Shown here in pieces: positions 1 to 5,553 of a DNA stretch of 6,683 nucleotides (positions are counted from its first letter, which is position 1; each line of letters begins with the position of its first letter). The notes beneath the pieces are model-generated. The model did no database searches, was not told where the DNA came from, and was given only the letters and a program-made list of their open reading frames with translations. Origin of the DNA: Rhodothermia bacterium (GTDB taxonomy: Bacteria; Bacteroidota; Rhodothermia; Balneolales; Natronogracilivirgulaceae); NCBI GenBank assembly GCA_007122185.1, contig SKUI01000085.1, positions 1 to 6,683 of the forward strand, given 5' to 3'. Made by a program: the position numbers and the translations under genes.

Positions 1-2
1 TG

Positions 3-80
3 GGTATTGAACCACACCCTGAGGACAAAAAGGTTGGTGCATATACACGTATTAAGCTATCTGAACTACCGGAAAAGTGA
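3..80 (+). CDS. C-terminal end of an unidentified protein (partial)
   Basis: The first 80 bases hold an open frame entering from outside the window and ending in TGA at 78-80. The last 25 residues read GIEPHPEDKKVGAY followed by TRIKLSELPEK. The composition, charged with a typical soluble helical ending, looks like a real protein C-terminus rather than chance, but the piece is too short to assign a family. The sequence after it is AT-rich and has no clear terminator. The start and most of the gene are outside the window, so no function is given. Confidence 0.4.
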   Translation, partial: GIEPHPEDKKVGAYTRIKLSELPEK

Positions 81-541
81 CTAATATTGGCTAAGAATAG
101 TGTGGTATAACAATGTATTAATTTGCAAAAACTTCGTTATGGATTTTGCTGTATAAGGCCGCATTTTCGCTAAATTCATATGCCATCTTTTCGTATAAGG
201 AAGAGAACGGAGTACTTATCTGGCGGCAACCGGTGCCATAGCTGTTTACACATAAGCTCTTAATGTTCACCCTCCAATTTCTCGTTGCTTCCGTATGGGT
301 TTTCGTCATAAGCGTGTCTTTGACGGCTTCTCATGGCAGATCTCTTCCACTTCACCCGATTAGCCGATTGCTACCGGTTACTATCTCTGTCATGCTAGGA
401 TAATACCTTATCCCTTCTTGCGCAAAGAAATAAACTAAAAAAACGATGTGATCGACTCCGAACAGACCGGACAATTATTTGTCCCCGAACAGCTCGAGCC
501 AGGGCAACCAACCCCATCTACCCGGAAACGATAACACGCAG
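81..541. other. Gene-poor stretch between a gene tail and a transposase relic
   Basis: I find no convincing gene here. A 63-codon open frame on the minus strand (118-309) starts without a ribosome binding site and resembles no family I know. Short open pieces around 447-530 on the plus strand could be decayed sequence of the element to the right, but their translation does not show a transposase motif. No clear terminal inverted repeat, tRNA or array repeat is visible. The likely nature is intergenic DNA plus the degraded 5' part of the insertion sequence. Confidence 0.4.
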
Positions 542-946
542 TACCAGCGATCCGGGCAGGTTGTCACTTTCCCAGTGTCTTCGGCAAGCAGAGCTCAGAT
601 CCTGCTACTGATCACCAAACACACCCCGGCCTGAAGCCTTTACTACACCGACGACTGGCATGCTTATGCTACTCTTCACCTGCGTGGGGTTCATGTGGTT
701 GTCGATAAACGCATAGGAGTTCACAAGGGACGGGGACGCTCCCACATCAACGGCATCGAAGGCTTCTGGAGTTATACCAAAGACTGGCTGTACACGTATC
801 GTGGTGTTCAAAAAGATTTCTTTACGTTGTACATTAAAGAAATTGAATGGCGATTCAATCACCGCCATGAAAACCTGATTCCGCTACTGAAAAACCTGAC
901 CAAAAAAAACATACCTGATCAGGAACTTCTGAAACTTTGGGTATGA
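542..946 (+). pseudogene. IS1595-family transposase remnant, C-terminal part, with in-frame stop
   Basis: One frame reads YQRSGQVVTFPVSSASRAQ, then a TGA at 632-634, then SLYYTDDWHAY and continues to a TGA at 944-946. The pieces match the DDE-type transposase domain of IS1595 (ISXO2-like) elements as I know them. YTDDW carries the second catalytic acid, and HINGIEGFWSYTKDWLY is the family's H-x-NG-IE-x-FWS region with the catalytic Glu. KEIEWRFNHR is the usual ending motif. The stop replaces what is usually Gly before the YTD strand. The N-terminal zinc-binding region and first catalytic Asp are not recognisable upstream, so the gene is both truncated and interrupted. From 695 a GTG could start an 83-residue fragment, but this would lack two of the three catalytic acids. 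It is almost certainly inactive. Confidence 0.8.
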
Positions 947-1008
947 ATTACAGTATACATTAGCTTAGGAAGCTCACCTGAAACCCGGACCAGCTCACCA
1001 CCACCGCA

Positions 1009-2316
1009 ATGAAAAGCTTTTTTATTTTATGGTTTTCCCTTATCTGGTCCGCCGGTGATTCCGGGACCTCGGCCAACCAAGCCGGCAGTACGGACTATCC
1101 CCACTACCGGGTTACACTCAGTATCGACCCTCTGAACCGGACCATTGAGGTGAACGGGAGCCTGGAGCTGCCTGCCGATGAGGTGGCCAGCGATACACTT
1201 ACGTTCTACCTTGACCGGGGTATGGAGATCACAAGATTTACCCTGAACCTTGCCCCCCCCGCTGATATGGATACAAGCAAATCCGACAACCGGTTTATGC
1301 CTTTTGCCAGAAAGATCAAGATAATAACAGCCGACGCTGAACGTGGCGGTCAACCTGATACGATTCACTTTTCTTATCACGGAGAACTGAGCGAATTACC
1401 TGAGATCTCTCCATCCGTGATAAGCCCGCAGTGGACTGAAATCGGTTTATATCATCCCTGGTTTCCTTTCAGCATGGATCAGATCCCACAGTTTACGTAT
1501 GATCTGAGGGTTGAAACCGGGCCCGGATTCGAAGCCTTCGGTTTCGGAAAGGTTAGCCAAAATCAAGACTATACGATGATTCAAAGTTTTGCACCGACTA
1601 CGGATATCGTGGTGGGGGTTTCTGAAGACATCCATCTGTACTCATCAGCCCACGAATCCAGCCGGATCTCTGTTTACCACCAAGGCCTGAGTGAGTCTTT
1701 GCTGAAGGATATTTCAGCCGATATCCTGCACATCCTCGACCGGTACAATACCTGGTTCGGGACAAAAGAAATGCATGTCACACTAATTGCATCCCCACGG
1801 GAGACCGGTGGCGGCTATGCCCGAAGAGGGGGGATGGTATTGACTGGACTGGACTCCGAATCCTATCACAAGGATCCTGAGGGTTTCGCGCGGTACAGCG
1901 GTCATGAATTAGCCCATCTGTGGTGGTTTAAAGCAGATCCGGCCTCATGGCAGGACTGGTTGAATGAAAGTTTTGCGGAGTACAGTGCCCTGCTGTTACT
2001 TCGCGCAACATACAGCCATGAAACCTTTGAGAAAAGGATAGCAAAAAAACAGGCTGTATCAGCCGGCACCCCGCCGGTATGGGAATTTGACCGGATGAAA
2101 GCCGACCACCAAGTGGTTGAACAAGTACTATACAACAAGGGACCAGTTTTGCTCTATGAGCTGGAGAAAGAAATCGGATACGAGTCGTTTATGGCATTGT
2201 GCAGAGCCATGATTACTAATGATATCAACACTACTTCAGCTTTACTGATGCTGATTGAAGAAAGAGAGGGAAAGGCCATTGCGGAATCATTTGAGACAAG
2301 CCTGAAAACAAAATAG
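1009..2316 (+). CDS. Secreted M1-family zinc metallopeptidase (aminopeptidase-like)
   Basis: A 435-residue protein begins with a short hydrophobic segment (about residues 3-15, FFILWFSLIWSAG) that looks like a signal peptide without a lipobox Cys. Residues 30-210 form the beta-rich N-terminal half typical of M1 peptidases. The catalytic part has HELAH at 299-303 (two zinc His and the general-base Glu), then WLNESFAEY at 317-325 supplying the third zinc ligand Glu320. VLYNKGPVLL (373-382) places Tyr375 as the transition-state tyrosine. A Gly-rich GGGYARRGG strand (267-275) sits where GAMEN lies in classical members, suggesting altered N-terminus recognition. The spacing between the second His and Glu320 is 16 residues instead of the classical 18. 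The protein lacks the long helical C-terminal domain. No clear Shine-Dalgarno precedes ATG 1009. It probably trims peptides outside the cytoplasm; the substrate is unknown. It is not obviously part of a cassette. Confidence 0.85.
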   Translation: MKSFFILWFSLIWSAGDSGTSANQAGSTDYPHYRVTLSIDPLNRTIEVNGSLELPADEVASDTLTFYLDRGMEITRFTLNLAPPADMDTSKSDNRFMPFARKIKIITADAERGGQPDTIHFSYHGELSELPEISPSVISPQWTEIGLYHPWFPFSMDQIPQFTYDLRVETGPGFEAFGFGKVSQNQDYTMIQSFAPTTDIVVGVSEDIHLYSSAHESSRISVYHQGLSESLLKDISADILHILDRYNTWFGTKEMHVTLIASPRETGGGYARRGGMVLTGLDSESYHKDPEGFARYSGHELAHLWWFKADPASWQDWLNESFAEYSALLLLRATYSHETFEKRIAKKQAVSAGTPPVWEFDRMKADHQVVEQVLYNKGPVLLYELEKEIGYESFMALCRAMITNDINTTSALLMLIEEREGKAIAESFETSLKTK

Positions 2317-2433
2317 ATATATCAGGAGCGGTCCTTTTACCTTTGCTCCGAATGTCGGCTGGAAATGTCCGGGACGACCCGGTTTATATCACAATTCGGG
2401 TTTACTGGTGGGGTTGTTCGTTGAGATATGGCC
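2317..2433. other. Non-coding junction between the peptidase gene and the decayed TA pair
   Basis: There is no gene here. An imperfect hairpin lies just after the peptidase stop: GGAGC at 2325-2329 pairs with GCTCC at 2345-2349, and GGT/ACC pair inside it. It is not followed by a T tract, so a terminator role is doubtful. A full attC with clear pairing, as seen further right, is not visible, although CGTTGAGATATGGCC before 2434 faintly resembles the right arm of the attC at 4778-4868. This stretch probably replaced the missing 3' end of the PIN gene. Confidence 0.35.
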
Positions 2434-2742
2434 TTAAACGAGATAAAAAATCCTCCAGACCTCGTTGTTGGGTTGCATTAAACGGAACTTTTCAAACAAT
2501 TCAACGGCCTTAACAGAAATCGCTGAATTCAATGGAATGACTTCAAAATCTTTTAATAAAGTCTTCAACAGTTTGAAATCTTGTCTGTTTTCACATCCGA
2601 CCATCAATTCAAGCTGGGTAATTACACTGATAGCCAGTAGATTATTAGCCTCCAGTTCAAAAATGCTCGCTTTTGCTTTCTCAATACCCCTGCTGTAGTC
2701 GATTAAAATATCCGTATCAATGGTGAATAGTTCGTCTGGTAT
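2434..2742 (-). pseudogene. PIN-domain toxin (VapC-like), truncated and lacking a normal start
   Basis: Downstream of the DUF2281 gene, the minus strand reads IPDELFTIDTDILIDYSRG, then LAISVITQLELMVGC, then a helix ending FEKFRL. This is the N-terminal two thirds of a VapC-type PIN ribonuclease. It keeps the first acidic cluster (TIDTD) and the second acidic residue in QLELMVG. The normal continuation (the DALIAATA helix with the third Asp and the final strand) is missing. After FEKFRL come 14 unrelated residues and a TAA at 2434-2436. There is no ATG, GTG or TTG at the expected start. The codon where homologues begin is ATA (2740-2742), one base from ATG, and an in-frame TAA lies just upstream. 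A dead toxin is the simplest reading. Weak initiation at ATA cannot be excluded, but the missing acidic residue should still abolish activity. Confidence 0.7.
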
Positions 2743-2757
2743 AGTTTATATGCGGGA

Positions 2758-2995
2758 CTACTGGGATTTGCGGACATTTTTCACCCATTCGGCACTATCT
2801 TTCATTGCATCTCGATATTTCCAGATACCGAAAAAAGGATTTTCAGACAATTTGCTACTCTTTGTCTTCTTGGGACTTTTTTCAATGTATACCTCTGATA
2901 GAGAAAATCAATGAAATCCTGAGCTTGTCGCTTTGCCTCTGGCGGTAACTGTTTAATTTTTTTGAAACGGTCAGTTCGCTCATGGGTTTTGTCAT
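2758..2995 (-). pseudogene. DUF2281-type antitoxin with two frame breaks at A tracts
   Basis: Three frames together spell one DUF2281 protein. ATG at 2995 gives MTKPMSELTVSKK; the next frame gives IKQLPPEAKRQAQDFIDFL; the third gives SPKKTKSSKLSENPFFGIW and ends WVKNVRKSQ at TAG 2758-2760. LPPEA..DFIDFL and NPFFGIWKYRD are the hallmark N- and C-terminal motifs of these VapB-like antitoxins. The breaks fall at a run of seven A (2957-2963, coding strand) and a run of six A (2877-2882). Restoring one A in each gives 240 bases, exactly 79 codons plus stop. The N-terminal break depends on the start being ATG 2995 or 2983; the second break is certain from the motifs. The PIN gene follows after 15 bases. 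Homopolymer sequencing error, real decay or slippage are all possible. It would have bound its own promoter and the PIN toxin. Confidence 0.75.
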
Positions 2996-3067
2996 TGACC
3001 TTCAATCTAGAAAAAAACTTGAAGGCATTAACAAAAATTGTGTGTTCAGGCTCCTTTCGTGCAAATT

Positions 3068-3190
3068 GGGTGTCGGCCTGCCGTTTAACCTGCAAGGCCG
3101 GAACATCGATAGATGTTATTAAGCAGGGATTTTCCTTCACGCCCAAACCACTCCCTGTACGGCCTTGACAGGTTGGAACCGGTGTTATGT
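3068..3190 (+). other. attC recombination site 0, degenerate at its left end
   Basis: The right core GTTATGT (3184-3190) starts cassette I, and the 13 bases 3184-3196 are the exact reverse complement of 3967-3979. Inner arms pair: 3087-3100 (AACCTGCAAGGCCG) with 3160-3174, leaving one base unpaired. The flanking GTTT/GGAAC arms continue the pairing with two extra bases. By alignment with attC 2, the left simple site should be at 3068-3074, but it reads GGGTGTC instead of a sequence ending in AAC. The left half therefore cannot pair with GTT. The site may be poorly active, which would fix the decayed pair to its left in place. Confidence 0.7.
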
Positions 3191-3625
3191 TTCTTCGTTA
3201 TTATCAGATTCCCAAGGATTTACGGCAAGTACCCCTGATGGTTGCATGTCTTTGATATTTCTAGTCACAACCACTAAATCATGGACTCGAGCGGTGGCTG
3301 CTATGAGTGCATCGATGGCCGGAATTGGAGTCCCCTTGTTTTCGCATTCTGCGAGAATTTCACCCCACTTTTTTACCTCGGTCATAGAAATATCAAGGAT
3401 TCTATTTCTGAATCTCTGCCTCAGGTCATTGTTTATCCATTGATTGAGCTCAGCTTTTTTCTTTGATACAGATAGTTTTTCGACTCCTTTGATCAGTTCT
3501 CCAAATGTAAAGACGCTTACGTACATTTCAGTTTCATCATGACTGGAAAACCAGGACATGACATTCCGGTCGGGATGCTTTTTTGTGAGTTCAGAGATGC
3601 AGCACGTGTCAATAAGAAAACTCAT
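3185..3625 (-). CDS. vapC: PIN-domain toxin, VapC/FitB-like ribonuclease
   Basis: This 146-residue protein has the full PIN fold pattern: FLIDTCCISEL (Asp6), VFTFGELIKG (Glu43), IPAIDALIAATA (Asp105) and VVTRNIKDM (Asn123, Asp126), then the usual NPW end. These acids bind Mg2+ or Mn2+ and cut RNA in VapC toxins, often tRNA or rRNA; the target here is unknown. The length is normal. The ATG overlaps the antitoxin TGA as ATGA (3622-3625), so the two are translationally coupled. The stop codon TAA is read from TTA 3185-3187, the crossover bases of the cassette, so no base is wasted between coding end and recombination point. All catalytic residues are intact, so it should be active when not bound by the antitoxin. 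The symbol names the family; close orthology is not shown. Confidence 0.9.
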   Translation of the reverse strand: MSFLIDTCCISELTKKHPDRNVMSWFSSHDETEMYVSVFTFGELIKGVEKLSVSKKKAELNQWINNDLRQRFRNRILDISMTEVKKWGEILAECENKGTPIPAIDALIAATARVHDLVVVTRNIKDMQPSGVLAVNPWESDNNEET

Positions 3626-3876
3626 AAAGAAATGTCACGTGAGAGGGATTTGTCTCTTTTTGTATCCAATTCAACAGAAGCAAGTGGAGAAGTCTGAAAA
3701 AAGTCAATGAGCGAATTACTGGATCGGTCGAGCCTGCGATAGTCTTCAATAGATAAAACAACAACGCTCTCTTTTCCATGTTTGCTTACAAACTGGGGGC
3801 CTTCTTCAGAAGCTTTACGTACAACCTCACTGAATCGGTTTTTAGCGTCCTGTAAATGCCATTTTTTAATTTTCAT
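3622..3876 (-). CDS. Phd/YefM-family antitoxin
   Basis: An 84-residue protein starts MKIKKWHLQDAKNRFSEVV and continues EEGPQFVSKHGKESVVVLS and IEDYRRL. This is the Phd/YefM DNA-binding dimer domain (residues 1-55). The disordered tail from about 60 (LIDFFQTSPLASVELD and a charged end) is the part that usually wraps the toxin. I chose ATG 3876, because AGGTGAG lies just upstream at good distance and family members begin with this strand. A GTG at 3885 in the same frame would add three residues. It neutralises the coupled PIN toxin and probably represses the operon through the palindrome at 3889-3898. Phd antitoxins with PIN toxins are a common mixed pairing. Confidence 0.9.
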   Translation of the reverse strand: MKIKKWHLQDAKNRFSEVVRKASEEGPQFVSKHGKESVVVLSIEDYRRLDRSSNSLIDFFQTSPLASVELDTKRDKSLSRDISL

Positions 3877-3888
3877 ATTGCTCACCTA

Positions 3889-3898
3889 TGTCTAGACA
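3889..3898. promoter_or_regulatory. Palindromic operator candidate for the Phd/YefM antitoxin
   Basis: TGTCTAGACA is a perfect 10-base palindrome placed 12 bases before the antitoxin ATG, overlapping the expected transcript start. Phd/YefM dimers bind short palindromes at their own promoters. A second, AT-only palindrome (ATAATATATATTAT, 3907-3920) lies just upstream on the coding strand and can supply a -10 element. Binding is inferred from position. Confidence 0.45.
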
Positions 3899-3972
3899 GT
3901 CTGGCTATAATATATATTATTAACTTGAATTATGAAAGTCTATTGTGTTAAATAAAGGTGACAGGTGAAGAA

Positions 3973-4061
3973 ACATAACGGCCCAGCGGCTAAACGGCGA
4001 GGCGACCAATTTTCCAAAGCCCCGAAATACAAACTCGTCCGCTTGAGCCGCAATGTTATGT
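3973..4061 (+). other. attC recombination site 1
   Basis: An 89-base site. The left simple site ACATAAC (3973-3979) and right core GTTATGT (4055-4061) are exact reverse complements. The inner arms GCGGCT-AA-ACGG on the left and its partner CCGCTTGAGCCGC on the right pair with one unpaired G on the right arm, the extrahelical base that lets integrases choose the bottom strand. The crossover is between G4055 and T4056. Confidence 0.88.
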
Positions 4062-4068
4062 GGCGATA

Positions 4069-4473
4069 TTATGAGTTAATGACATCCAATGGCTTAGTAC
4101 ATCGATCAGGAAATGAACGTAGAATCTGTTTGTCCATGGTTATCAGTTTGATATCCAGTTCTTCTGCAAGACTGATGAATTCGCAATCGTAGGAAGAACA
4201 ATCAGATTTATCTGCCAGATCATAAACCTGAACTGAATTCACATGAAATTCTCGTTCATTCATTTGGCTTTCTGCTTTTTCAGTTAGTTGTATTGCTTCC
4301 GGTAGATTGATGAGTTTCTTCCTCATGTAAAGAATGACAACATTCCGGAATTCACTTTTCCACAGTACCGGAGCAACCCATTCCGGATCCCATTGAAATA
4401 ACTGCTCGCAAAGTTCCGTATGATCAGATGGTAACCAAAAGTGGGCGAGGATGTTTGTGTCAACAACAATCAT
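4069..4473 (-). CDS. vapC: PIN-domain toxin, VapC/FitB-like ribonuclease
   Basis: This 134-residue PIN protein has MIVVDTNILAHFWL with Asp5, LWKSEFRNVV with Glu41, SSYDCEFISLAEEL with Asp96 and LITMDKQILRSFP with Asp114. These are the four acidic positions of a Mg2+-dependent PIN nuclease. The motif C-S-x-Y-D-x-E-F-x-x-L-A-E-E-L is typical of VapC toxins paired with ribbon-helix-helix antitoxins. Its ATG overlaps the antitoxin TGA (4470-4473), which couples translation. Length is usual and no residue is missing, so it should be functional. The RNA target is unknown. It differs strongly from the toxin of cassette I, so the two cassettes were acquired separately rather than duplicated. Confidence 0.9.
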   Translation of the reverse strand: MIVVDTNILAHFWLPSDHTELCEQLFQWDPEWVAPVLWKSEFRNVVILYMRKKLINLPEAIQLTEKAESQMNEREFHVNSVQVYDLADKSDCSSYDCEFISLAEELDIKLITMDKQILRSFPDRCTKPLDVINS

Positions 4474-4709
4474 GGTCTGCCCTGATCAATGGCATCCTGG
4501 ATTTCTTCAGCAGGCAAGCTTCCTTTGACTTTTTTCCTCATCGTCCGGGCCTGACGAAGAATTTCATCGGGAGAAACACGCTTCGGCTCCACTGATCGTT
4601 CCAAACAGGCGATAATTTCGCTGTTCATGCTGCGATGTTGGGCTTCTGCCTGTTGCTTCAATTTTTTGTAAATAGGCTCGGGTATATTTTTGACGGTGAT
4701 ACTTGGCAT
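4470..4709 (-). CDS. FitA-like ribbon-helix-helix antitoxin
   Basis: This 79-residue protein begins MPSITVKNIPEPIYKKLKQ, continues QAEAQHRSMNSEIIACLERSV, and has a charged tail. Residues 2-7 form the DNA-contacting strand, followed by two helices with the conserved RSMNSEI turn, as in FitA/Arc-type antitoxins of PIN toxins. The tail from about residue 45 (VSPDEILRQARTMRKKVKG and GSLPAEEIQDAIDQGRP) is the usual toxin-binding end. Start ATG 4709 fits the family. An 8-base inverted repeat (4715-4722 and 4739-4746) upstream is a likely operator. It should repress the operon together with the toxin and block its nuclease site. Confidence 0.92.
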   Translation of the reverse strand: MPSITVKNIPEPIYKKLKQQAEAQHRSMNSEIIACLERSVEPKRVSPDEILRQARTMRKKVKGSLPAEEIQDAIDQGRP

Positions 4710-4714
4710 AGCTT

Positions 4715-4746
4715 TTAGTTTCGCTGTGGTGTAATTATGAAACTAA
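4715..4746. promoter_or_regulatory. Inverted-repeat operator candidate upstream of the FitA-like antitoxin
   Basis: TTAGTTTC (4715-4722) and GAAACTAA (4739-4746) are exact reverse complements separated by 16 bases, and begin 6 bases upstream of the antitoxin ATG. Ribbon-helix-helix antitoxins such as FitA bind spaced inverted repeats of this kind in their own promoter. Promoter boxes are not clear; TTGCAA at 4762-4767 read on the minus strand could be a -35. Function is inferred. Confidence 0.45.
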
Positions 4747-4777
4747 TATTAAGGAAGGAATATTGCAAGGGATAGCC

Positions 4778-4868
4778 ACATAACGGCCCCGCGTTTAACC
4801 ACCGGGGAGAAGGATATTGTGGACGGGCGAAGTCCGTCCACCCGTACGGTTGAAATGCCTTGTTAAGT
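4778..4868 (+). other. attC recombination site 2
   Basis: A 91-base site. The left simple site ACATAAC (4778-4784) matches the start of cassette II; the right core GTTAAGT (4862-4868) starts cassette III. The inner arms GTTTAACC (4793-4800) and GGTTGAAAT (4849-4857) pair with one unpaired G. The centre carries a strong hairpin, GTGGACGG (4819-4826) with CCGTCCAC (4834-4841), a variable terminal structure. The crossover is between G4862 and T4863. Confidence 0.88.
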
Positions 4869-4876
4869 TGGAGTAA

Positions 4877-5218
4877 TTACGGAGAAAACATGTTTTGAAG
4901 TACATTCAGGACCTTGTCCTGAGCTGATTCACTGATTGTTCCCAGTTTCTTTACTAGGCGTTGTTTATCCACTGTTCGAATTTGATCCAGCACCACTTGG
5001 CCTTGCTTTCCTTTGAAGGTGGTAATAACCCTGGTGGGATATGATTTCAGAGTTGATGTCAAGGGAGCGATAATGACAGTTCTGATGTGACGGTTCATTT
5101 CATCGGGGGAGATAATCAGGCATGGCCGCGTCTTCTTGATTTCCGAACCCATGGTTGGATCCAGGGAAATCAGATAAACATCAAATCGCCTGACGCTTGC
5201 AGGATCTACCATGTCCAT
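4877..5218 (-). CDS. mazF: MazF/PemK-family endoribonuclease toxin
   Basis: This 113-residue protein has the core RRFDVYLISLDPT, then GSEIKKTRPCLIISPDEMN, then VIIAPLTS and GQVVLDQIRTVDKQRL. These are the signature strands of the MazF/PemK SH3-like barrel. By analogy to E. coli MazF, Arg31 of KKTRP and Thr54 of APLTS form the catalytic pair that cuts single-stranded mRNA at short sequence motifs; the motif here is unknown. ATG 5218 and ATG 5212 are both possible starts, and a TTG at 5233 is less likely. Either overlaps the end of mazE (stop 5206-5208), so translation is coupled. The family's usual 105-115 residues are all present and the protein should be active. Confidence 0.92.
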   Translation of the reverse strand: MDMVDPASVRRFDVYLISLDPTMGSEIKKTRPCLIISPDEMNRHIRTVIIAPLTSTLKSYPTRVITTFKGKQGQVVLDQIRTVDKQRLVKKLGTISESAQDKVLNVLQNMFSP

Positions 5219-5463
5219 TCCGTCTCGTCCCAATTATTGGGTGATTCATCAGTCTCCGCATGCAAAAGCTCATCATCACCTCGATCAGCCATTTTCTTGA
5301 AAGCTTGTTCCCAATCTTTACGGGGGCCATTTGCTGATCGCAAAATAATTTCATTGTCTTTGAGAATGAGTTCGATGTCTTCCGAAAGTCCGGACTGTTC
5401 GATCAGCGGTTTGGGGATGCGAACACCTTTTGAATTTCCTATTTGGACGAGCTTGGTTTTCAT
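5206..5463 (-). CDS. mazE: MazE-like (AbrB/SpoVT fold) antitoxin
   Basis: This 85-residue protein starts MKTKLVQIGNSKGVRIPKPL and continues EQSGLSEDIELILKDNEIILR. The first 45 residues are a swapped-hairpin AbrB DNA-binding domain; IGNSKGVRIPK is its diagnostic loop. The remainder is acidic and rich in Trp (NNWDETEWTW at the end). Such tails insert into the MazF dimer groove. I chose ATG 5463; a TTG nine bases upstream would add MAY. No strong ribosome site is seen. TTGATT-17-TACTTT on the minus strand in 5500-5525 is a possible promoter. It should neutralise MazF and repress the pair. Confidence 0.92.
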   Translation of the reverse strand: MKTKLVQIGNSKGVRIPKPLIEQSGLSEDIELILKDNEIILRSANGPRKDWEQAFKKMADRGDDELLHAETDESPNNWDETEWTW

Positions 5464-5553
5464 ATACGCCAATTTTGTTTACGTCACTGTTCGATAAAGT
5501 AATTACAAAGTATGTATAAATCAACGGATGGTCTTGGCAGAATCTTACGCCCA

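Larger units (their letters stand above)
3185..4055 (+). mobile_element. Integron gene cassette I (Phd/YefM-PIN TA pair)
   Basis: The cassette runs from the T after the crossover G (G^TT at 3184/3185) to the G of the next core at 4055, 871 bases. Its two ends match as an exact 13-base inverted pair (3184-3196 and 3967-3979), so the excised circle would hold a complete attC. It contains a minus-strand antitoxin-toxin operon, then about 100 bases of AT-rich promoter, then attC 1. Genes face against the normal cassette direction. Confidence 0.82.
4056..4862 (+). mobile_element. Integron gene cassette II (FitA-like/PIN TA pair)
   Basis: This is an 807-base cassette. Its first bases GTTATGTGGC (4055-4064, counting the shared G) are the exact reverse complement of 4775-4784, the left end of attC 2. 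It holds a two-gene minus-strand operon whose toxin ends 13 bases inside the cassette and whose promoter lies next to attC 2. It shares its simple-site sequence with cassette I (ACATAAC/GTTATGT), but the proteins are unrelated in sequence beyond the PIN fold. Confidence 0.85.

Noticed and set aside
118..309. 63-codon frame on the minus strand
   Set aside because: It has no ribosome site, no recognisable motif and an ordinary chance length in AT-rich DNA.
605..868. 87-codon minus-strand frame opposite the transposase
   Set aside because: It is a shadow of the transposase frame, which carries the clear IS1595 motifs.
87..966. Weak similarity between 87-101 and the reverse complement of 951-966 as IS terminal repeats
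   Set aside because: The identity is low and gapped, and no N-terminal transposase half is visible between them.
2325..2349. Intrinsic terminator after the peptidase gene
   Set aside because: The hairpin is imperfect and is not followed by a T tract.
2402..2471. Open minus-strand frame ending in LEDFLSRLRPYL as the lost toxin end
   Set aside because: It does not resemble the PIN C-terminal third and lacks the expected Asp helix, so it is not a simple frameshift continuation.
2433..3089. CTTAAAC at 2433-2439 matching the reverse complement of GTTTAAC at 3083-3089 as cassette ends
   Set aside because: Aligning attC 0 with attC 2 puts GTTTAAC in the inner arm, not the simple site, and the left copy lacks the G of the crossover. 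The match is probably chance.
2802..3146. 114-residue minus-strand frame as a single intact gene
   Set aside because: Its middle is DUF2281, but its N-terminal part lies in attC 0 and promoter DNA and its last residues are the wrong frame of the NPFFGIW motif; the real gene is frame-broken at 2758-2995.
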